Below are positions 49,466-54,430 of a stretch of DNA of 54,430 bases, piece by piece. The stretch covers positions 1-54,430 of the forward strand of contig NZ_JAGGOY010000088.1 of assembly GCF_018614095.1 (NCBI RefSeq), written 5' to 3'. Position numbers and translations under genes: made by a program. The notes under the pieces are model-generated. The model worked only from the letters and a program-made list of their open reading frames with translations. It searched no databases and was not told where the DNA came from. Positions within the stretch are counted from its first letter, which is position 1. Every line of letters begins with the position of its first letter. Source of the stretch: Streptomyces sp. ISL-87 (lineage in GTDB: Bacteria; Actinomycetota; Actinomycetes; Streptomycetales; Streptomycetaceae).

Positions 49466-49864
49466 TTACTGGTTGGCGTTCTCGCCGCGGTAGTACTCGT
49501 ACACCCAGCCCCACAGGCCGATCACGATGATCGGGGCCGAGAAGTACATGAGCCACCATCCGAAGATGACGCCCATGAAGGCGAGCGCACCGCCGATGGC
49601 CAGCGAGAGCGGCTGCCAGCTGTGCGGGGAGAAGAACCCCAGCTCGCCCGCCTCGTCGGCGACGTCGGCCTCCAGGTTGTCCTGGGCCATCTCGTCCACG
49701 CGCTTGGCCGTGAAGGCCAGGTAGTAGCCGATCATGACGCTCAGGCCGAAGGCCAGGAAGAGCGCGGTGGTGCCGACGGGCTCCTTCGACCACACGCCGT
49801 ACACGACGGCCATAATCAGGATGAAGAAGGAGAGCCAGAGGAACAGCTTGCCCTGGATCTTCAC
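49466..49864 (-). CDS. ctaF: Cytochrome c oxidase subunit IV (actinobacterial type)
   Basis: A 132-residue protein with four membrane helices: LFLWLSFFILIMAVVYGVW, TALFLAFGLSVMIGYYLAF, LSLAIGGALAFMGVIFGWW and IIVIGLWGWVYEYY. It begins VKIQGKLF. This small subunit is specific to actinobacterial aa3 oxidases and is encoded with ctaC and ctaD. The GTG at 49864 overlaps the ctaD stop (GTGA). Confidence 0.94.
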   Translation of the reverse strand: MKIQGKLFLWLSFFILIMAVVYGVWSKEPVGTTALFLAFGLSVMIGYYLAFTAKRVDEMAQDNLEADVADEAGELGFFSPHSWQPLSLAIGGALAFMGVIFGWWLMYFSAPIIVIGLWGWVYEYYRGENANQ

Positions 49865-51597
49865 TTGCCGGCCTCCTTGTCGCCGGTCAGGGCCTGGGTC
49901 CCGCCGGCCATGTGGTCCTCGAGGTGGTCGAGGGCCGCGATCTCCGGGTGGTGCAGGTCGAACGCCGGGGATTCGGAACGGATCCGCGGCAGGGTGAGGA
50001 AGTTGTGCCGCGGCGGCGGGCAGGACGTCGCCCACTCCAGCGAACGGCCGTAGCCCCACGGATCGTCGACCTCGATCTTCTTGCCGTACTTGGCGGTCTT
50101 CCACACGTTGTACATGAAGGGAAGCATCGACAGGCCGAGCAGGAACGAGCTGATCGTGGAGATCGTGTTCAGCAGGGTGAAGCCATCGGCCGCGAGGTAG
50201 TCCGCGTAACGACGCGGCATGCCCTCGGCACCCAGCCAGTGCTGCACGAGGAACGTGCCGTGGAAGCCGATGAACAGGGTCCAGAAGGTGATCTTGCCCA
50301 GACGCTCGTCGAGCATCTTGCCGGTGAACTTGGGCCACCAGAAGTGGAAGCCCGCGAACATCGCGAAGACGACGGTGCCGAACACCACGTAGTGGAAGTG
50401 CGCCACCACGAAGTACGAGTCCGAGACGTGGAAGTCCATCGGGGGCGAGGCCAGGATGACGCCGGTCAGACCACCGAAGGTGAAGGTGACCAGGAAGCCG
50501 ATCGTCCACAGCATCGGGGTCTCGAAGGACAGCGAGCCCTTCCACATGGTGCCGATCCAGTTGAAGAACTTCACACCGGTCGGTACCGCGATCAGGAAGG
50601 TCATGAAGGAGAAGAACGGCAGCAGCACACCGCCGGTGACGTACATGTGGTGGGCCCACACGGTCACCGAGAGGCCGGCGATCGCGATCGTCGCGGCGAT
50701 CAGACCGATGTAACCGAACATCGGCTTGCGGGAGAAGACCGGGATGACTTCCGAGACGATTCCGAAGAACGGCAGCGCGATGATGTACACCTCTGGGTGT
50801 CCGAAGAACCAGAAGAGGTGTTGCCACAGCAATGCGCCGCCGTTGGCCGCGTCGAACACGTGCGCACCGAACTTGCGGTCGGCCTCCAGCGCGAACAGCG
50901 CGGCGGCCAGCACCGGGAAGGCGAGCAGGACCAGAACACCGGTCAGCAGCACGTTCCAGGTGAAGATCGGCATGCGGAACATCGTCATGCCGGGAGCGCG
51001 CATGCAGATGATCGTGGTGATGAAGTTGACCGAGCCGAGGATCGTGCCGAAGCCGGAGAAGGCCAGACCCATGATCCACATGTCGCCGCCGATGCCCGGC
51101 GAACGGACCGCGTCGGTGAGCGGGGAGTAGGCGAACCAGCCGAAGTCGGCGGCACCCGAGGGGGTGACGAAGCCGGCCACCGCGATGGTCGAGCCGAAGA
51201 GGTACAGCCAGTACGCGAACATGTTCAGCCGCGGGAACGCCACGTCGGGCGCGCCGATCTGCAGCGGCATGATCCAGTTCGCGAACCCGGCGAACAGCGG
51301 CGTCGCGAACATCAGCAGCATGATCGTGCCGTGCATCGTGAACGCCTGGTTGAACTGCTCGTTCGACATGATCTGCGAGCCCGGACGGGCCAGCTCGGCG
51401 CGCATGAACAGCGCCATGACGCCGCCGATGATGAAGAAGATGAACGAGGTGACCAGGTACATCGTGCCGATGGTCTTGTGGTCGGTGGTGGTCATCCACT
51501 TCACGACGACATTGCCCGGCTGCTTGCGCCGTACCGGCAGCTCGTTCTCGTACGAGTCAGCTGCGGCGGCACCCTGAGATTCGTTGAGGATGCTCAC
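49861..51597 (-). CDS. ctaD: Cytochrome c oxidase subunit I
   Basis: A 578-residue haem-copper oxidase subunit with twelve transmembrane helices. Haem a ligand: FTMHGTIMLLMF. The CuB/Tyr site is in FWFFGHPEVYIIALP, with the following YVTGGVLLPFFSFM region. Haem a3/a ligands are in VAHFHYVVFGTV. It is the catalytic core reducing O2 to water and pumping protons. Its ATG overlaps the ctaC stop (ATGA at 51594-51597). Confidence 0.98.
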   Translation of the reverse strand: MSILNESQGAAAADSYENELPVRRKQPGNVVVKWMTTTDHKTIGTMYLVTSFIFFIIGGVMALFMRAELARPGSQIMSNEQFNQAFTMHGTIMLLMFATPLFAGFANWIMPLQIGAPDVAFPRLNMFAYWLYLFGSTIAVAGFVTPSGAADFGWFAYSPLTDAVRSPGIGGDMWIMGLAFSGFGTILGSVNFITTIICMRAPGMTMFRMPIFTWNVLLTGVLVLLAFPVLAAALFALEADRKFGAHVFDAANGGALLWQHLFWFFGHPEVYIIALPFFGIVSEVIPVFSRKPMFGYIGLIAATIAIAGLSVTVWAHHMYVTGGVLLPFFSFMTFLIAVPTGVKFFNWIGTMWKGSLSFETPMLWTIGFLVTFTFGGLTGVILASPPMDFHVSDSYFVVAHFHYVVFGTVVFAMFAGFHFWWPKFTGKMLDERLGKITFWTLFIGFHGTFLVQHWLGAEGMPRRYADYLAADGFTLLNTISTISSFLLGLSMLPFMYNVWKTAKYGKKIEVDDPWGYGRSLEWATSCPPPRHNFLTLPRIRSESPAFDLHHPEIAALDHLEDHMAGGTQALTGDKEAGK

Positions 51598-52568
51598 AGT
51601 TTGTTCGTCTCCGCATTCCGGGCCGGGTCAGTCAGCTTGATGCCGGCCGGGAGGAAGCCGGTCTGCCCCTTCTCGGCCAGTTCCTTGAGGTGCGCCCGGT
51701 ACTCCTCCGGCGAGACGACCTTCACGTTGAAGAGCATCCGGGAGTGGTCCACGCCGCAGAGCTCGGCGCACTTGCCGACGAAGGTGCCCTCTTGCGTGGG
51801 CGTGACCTCGAAGACGTTGGTGTGACCCGGGATGACGTCCTGCTTGAACAGGAAGGGGACCACCCAGAAGGAGTGGATGACGTCGTTCGACGACAGGATG
51901 AAGCGGACCTTCTCACCCTTGGGCAGGTAGAGGGTCGGACCCGGGTTGTTCGTGTCCGGGTTCCGCTCACCGGGGACACCCTGCGTGTAGACGCCCTCGG
52001 CGCCCGCGGGGAAGTCCTTCGCGAAGCGGTCCGGGATGGAGGCGAGCTCCTTCGGAACCTCGCCCGCCTTCGGGGTCGCCGCGTCGCCGTCGACGTTCTC
52101 GACGTAGTTGAAGCCCCAGCTCCACTGGTAGCCGATCACGTTGACCGTGTGCGCCGGCTTGGCGGAGAGGGACAGAAGCTTGGACTCGTCACGCGCGGTG
52201 AAGTAGAAGAGCACCGAGACGATGATGAGCGGGACCACGGTGTACAGCGCCTCGATGGGCATGTTGTACCGGGTCTGCGGGGGGACCTCCACCTTCGTCC
52301 GGCTGCGCCGGTGGAAGATGACGCTCCACATGATCAGGCCCCAGACCAGGATGCCCGTGATGAGAGCCGCAGCCCAGGACCCCTGCCACAGGGAGAGGAT
52401 GCGAGGCGCCTCCTCCGTGACCGGGGTGGGCATTCCGAGGCGGGGGAAGTCTTTCCATGTGTACGAGCAACCAGTGGCGGTCGCCAGGACCACGCCCGCA
52501 GTCAGCGCCTGCAGCAGCTTCCGCCGCATCGGGCGCCGCGGCGAGCGGTCGGAGCCGTAGGGACTCAC
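51594..52568 (-). CDS. ctaC: Cytochrome c oxidase subunit II (CuA)
   Basis: A 324-residue lipoprotein. The signal peptide with lipobox ATATGC is followed by two membrane helices (WAAALITGILVWGLIMWSVIF and YTVVPLIIVSVLFYFTA). The CuA domain has VIGYQWSWGFNY, SSNDVIHSFWVVPF and the copper ligands CAELCGVDHSRM. It accepts electrons from QcrC and passes them to subunit I. The GTG at 52568 is set by GGAAGG six bases upstream; the open frame extends to 52673. An insertion of about 30 residues (DGDAATPKAGEVPKELASIP region) is typical for actinobacteria. Confidence 0.96.
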   Translation of the reverse strand: MSPYGSDRSPRRPMRRKLLQALTAGVVLATATGCSYTWKDFPRLGMPTPVTEEAPRILSLWQGSWAAALITGILVWGLIMWSVIFHRRSRTKVEVPPQTRYNMPIEALYTVVPLIIVSVLFYFTARDESKLLSLSAKPAHTVNVIGYQWSWGFNYVENVDGDAATPKAGEVPKELASIPDRFAKDFPAGAEGVYTQGVPGERNPDTNNPGPTLYLPKGEKVRFILSSNDVIHSFWVVPFLFKQDVIPGHTNVFEVTPTQEGTFVGKCAELCGVDHSRMLFNVKVVSPEEYRAHLKELAEKGQTGFLPAGIKLTDPARNAETNKL

Positions 52569-52839
52569 GTAGCGCCTTCCCGAGAGTCTCGGCCCGCGCG
52601 GCCGGCCGCGGCCGTGTTCGGGTCGGTCGCCGGCCCTGACGCAGGCAGGGGTTTGGATGTTTATGCGGACCAAACCCTACTGGACGCTATTTGGGGTCGC
52701 GCGGGGAGGGTGCCCAACGCGCCGCTACTGCCCCCGAAGGGATGGATCCGCCGTACGGGGGACGGTCGAACCAGCCCTGAATGGACGACTCCGGAAGACA
52801 TCTGACGGCCCCTGACCTCGGGTGGACCCGGCCGCCGGT

Positions 52840-52845
52840 TAGCGT
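52840..52845 (+). promoter_or_regulatory. Predicted -10 of a leaderless promoter for the desulfurase-TusA gene
   Basis: TAGCGT ends 6 bases before the ATG at 52852 with no ribosome binding site in between. No clear -35 was found in the GC-rich sequence upstream. Confidence 0.45.
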
Positions 52846-52851
52846 GACCGG

Positions 52852-54243
52852 ATGCCGTACTTCGACACCGCGTCCGCCGCCCCCCTGCACCCCGTGGCCC
52901 GCCAGGCGTTGCAGGCCGCCCTGGACGAGGGCTGGGCCGACCCCGCCCGGCTGTACCGGGAGGGGCGGCGCGCCAGGCTGCTGCTGGACGCCGCGCGGGA
53001 GGCGGCCGCCGAGTCGGTGGGCTGTCGCCCCGACGAGCTCGTGTTCACTCCTTCGGGGACGCACGCGGTTCACGCGGGCATCGCGGGGGCACTGGCGGGG
53101 CGGCGGCGGGTCGGCGGGCATCTGGTCGTATCGGCGGTTGAACACAGTTCCGTACTGCACGCGGCGGAGGTGCACGCGGCGGCCGGAGGGTCGGTCACCG
53201 AGGTCCCGGTGGACCGGACGGGTGCGGTCGCGCCCTCCGGGTACGCGGCCGCGCTGGACTCGACCACGGCTCTGGCGTGTCTCCAGTCCGCCAACCACGA
53301 GGTGGGCACCGTACAGCCGGTGGCCGAGGTGGCCGAGGTCTGCCGGGCGGCCGGGGTGCCGCTGCTGGTGGACGCGGCGCAGTCGCTGGCCTGGGGCCCG
53401 GTGGAGGGCGACTGGTCGATCCTGACGGGCAGCGCGCACAAATGGGGCGGCCCGCCCGGGGTTGGCCTGCTCGCGGTGCGCAAGGGTGTCCGATTCTCGC
53501 CCCAAGGCCCCACGGACGAAAGGGAGTCGGGCCGCTCCCCCGGCTTCGCGAACCTCCCGGCCATCATCGCGGCGGCGGCCTCGCTGCGGGCCGTACGGGC
53601 GGAGGCGGACGCGGAGGCGGCCCGGCTGCGGGTGCTGGTGGACCGTCTCCGGCGGCGGGTGGCCCGGCTGGTGCCTGATGTGGAGGTGGTCGGGGACCCG
53701 GAGCGGAGGCTGCCGCACCTGGTCACCTTCTCGTGCCTGTACGTGGACGGGGAGACCCTGCTGCACGAGTTGGACCGGGCGGGGTACTCGGTGTCCTCCG
53801 GCTCGTCCTGCACCAGCTCGACGCTGACGCCGTCCCATGTCCTGCGGGCGATGGGGGTGCTGTCGGAGGGAAACGTACGGGTGTCACTGCCGGCGGGGAC
53901 GACCGCGGAGGAGGTCAACGGCTTCCTGGAGGTGCTACCGGGGGCGGTGGCGGGCGTCCGCGCCGAGCTCGGCGTTTCGGAGGCGGAGCCTGAGCCGGAG
54001 CCGTCGGGGCCGGGGCCGGACTCCCTGGAGGTCGACGCCCTCGGGTTGCGGTGCCCGCAGCCGGTGATCGAGCTGGCGCGGGTCATCGGGCGGGTCGCGG
54101 TGGGCGGGACGGTGACGGTCCTGTCGGACGACGAGGTGGCGCGGCTGGACATCCCGGCGTGGTGCGCGATGCGGGGCCACGCCTACCTGGGCGAATCCCC
54201 TCGCCCGGAGGGCGTCGCCTACACGGTCCGCCGCCAGCTCTGA
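52852..54243 (+). CDS. Cysteine desulfurase fused to a TusA-like sulfur carrier domain
   Basis: A 463-residue fusion. Residues about 1-365 are a NifS/IscS-type PLP enzyme: FDTASAAPLHP, SAVEHSSVLHA, LLVDAAQSLAWGP, the cofactor lysine in LTGSAHKWGGPPG, and the persulfide cysteine in SSGSSCTSSTLTPSHVL. After an acidic Pro-rich linker (about 366-390), residues about 391-463 are a TusA/SirA domain with the sulfur-accepting Cys in ALGLRCPQPVIELARVI. Sulfur from cysteine could thus pass to the carrier in cis. It may supply tRNA thiolation or cofactor synthesis. Divergent from ctaC. Confidence 0.92.
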   Translation: MPYFDTASAAPLHPVARQALQAALDEGWADPARLYREGRRARLLLDAAREAAAESVGCRPDELVFTPSGTHAVHAGIAGALAGRRRVGGHLVVSAVEHSSVLHAAEVHAAAGGSVTEVPVDRTGAVAPSGYAAALDSTTALACLQSANHEVGTVQPVAEVAEVCRAAGVPLLVDAAQSLAWGPVEGDWSILTGSAHKWGGPPGVGLLAVRKGVRFSPQGPTDERESGRSPGFANLPAIIAAAASLRAVRAEADAEAARLRVLVDRLRRRVARLVPDVEVVGDPERRLPHLVTFSCLYVDGETLLHELDRAGYSVSSGSSCTSSTLTPSHVLRAMGVLSEGNVRVSLPAGTTAEEVNGFLEVLPGAVAGVRAELGVSEAEPEPEPSGPGPDSLEVDALGLRCPQPVIELARVIGRVAVGGTVTVLSDDEVARLDIPAWCAMRGHAYLGESPRPEGVAYTVRRQL

Positions 54244-54260
54244 GCGCCGCGCCTGATTTC

Positions 54261-54314
54261 AGCCCCGCCGGCGTTTGAGGCGGAAACGGTGAAAGGGCGG
54301 GGCGGGGAGAAGGC
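54261..54314. repeat. Dispersed repeat, copy 7 (long form)
   Basis: AGCCCCGCCGGCGTTTGAGGC at 54261-54281 continues as CGGAAACGGTGAAAGGGCGG and GGCGGGGAGA, nearly identical to 12711-12760 and similar to 3767-3815. It lies 18 bases after the desulfurase-TusA stop. Nothing else is recognised in the remaining 116 bases of the window. Confidence 0.85.
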
Positions 54315-54430
54315 TCCCCGTAGCGGCACCCCGCACCCCGCACCCCGCACCAATCCGCGGCCCGCGGCTAGTGCCGTGACCGGCAAGGTTCACCGGGTCG
54401 CGACGCCCCGCACGGCACCTCGCCGCGTTG

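Noticed and set aside
54315..54430. Start of a new gene or attachment site at the right edge
   Set aside because: Only a short GC-rich stretch is available, with no start codon context, tRNA sequence or repeat pair; nothing can be supported.

Overview
The window is a high-GC actinobacterial chromosome segment and almost certainly comes from Streptomyces. The evidence is heavy G/C third-position bias, many GTG/TTG starts, 4-base ATGA/GTGA overlaps, and several apparently leaderless genes with a TANNNT hexamer 6-7 bases before the start codon. The gene order (thiOSG, PASTA kinase, bfr-bfd, aroH/trpEG, pfkA, glkA, fadD, NlpC/P60 pair, trpD, qcrCAB-ctaE, ctaCDF) is one I recognise as core Streptomyces chromosome. 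No transposase, phage gene, tRNA, rRNA or CRISPR array was seen.

Layout. 1-3.7 kb: an FAD oxidoreductase faces a TPP-riboswitch-controlled thiO-thiS-thiG operon. 3.7-8.9 kb: a PASTA Ser/Thr kinase, an endonuclease IV, a His-rich DUF4396 membrane protein behind a CsoR-like copper box, a small molybdopterin oxidoreductase, and convergent bacterioferritin and Bfd (the latter with an iron box). 9-12.7 kb: class II DAHP synthase, divergent from a fused anthranilate synthase preceded by a Trp-Trp-Trp leader peptide and attenuator. 12.8-17.6 kb: a small membrane protein, a wrecked D-2-hydroxyacid dehydrogenase, pfkA, a LuxR/histidine-kinase pair and a PlsC-type acyltransferase. 17.7-24.5 kb: an esterase, a membrane protein, an EEP-family protein, glkA, a DUF5304 protein, an ArsA-like ATPase, a SRPBCC protein and a metallophosphoesterase. 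24.7-34.8 kb: fadD, a cholesterol oxidase 3' remnant, a PimB-like glycosyltransferase, an HExxH lipoprotein, two NlpC/P60 hydrolases, a NYN-domain protein, a zinc-ribbon protein, a rhomboid and a stand-alone RAM-domain protein. 35.1-38 kb: a cysteine-desulfurase-like gene under a SAM-IV riboswitch, then trpD.

38.2-43 kb is the accessory heart of the window. Four translationally coupled genes encode a GGPP synthase, a class I diterpene cyclase and two cytochromes P450. Gene order and the cyclase sequence match the cyclooctatin pathway (cotB1-cotB2-cotB3-cotB4), so the segment should make a 5-8-5 fusicoccane-type diterpene alcohol and oxidise it twice. It sits cleanly between trpD and the cytochrome bc operon.

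43-52.6 kb encodes the bc1-aa3 branch: qcrB, qcrA, qcrC and ctaE in one operon, then ctaF, ctaD and ctaC, with a receiver-only protein and an L,D-transpeptidase between them. The window ends with a cysteine desulfurase fused to a TusA sulfur-carrier domain. A short GC-rich repeat (core GCCGGCGTTTGAGG) recurs at seven intergenic sites, sometimes as a terminator-like hairpin and once at the broken end of the cholesterol oxidase gene.

Product calls rest on motif recognition by eye; no database search was run.
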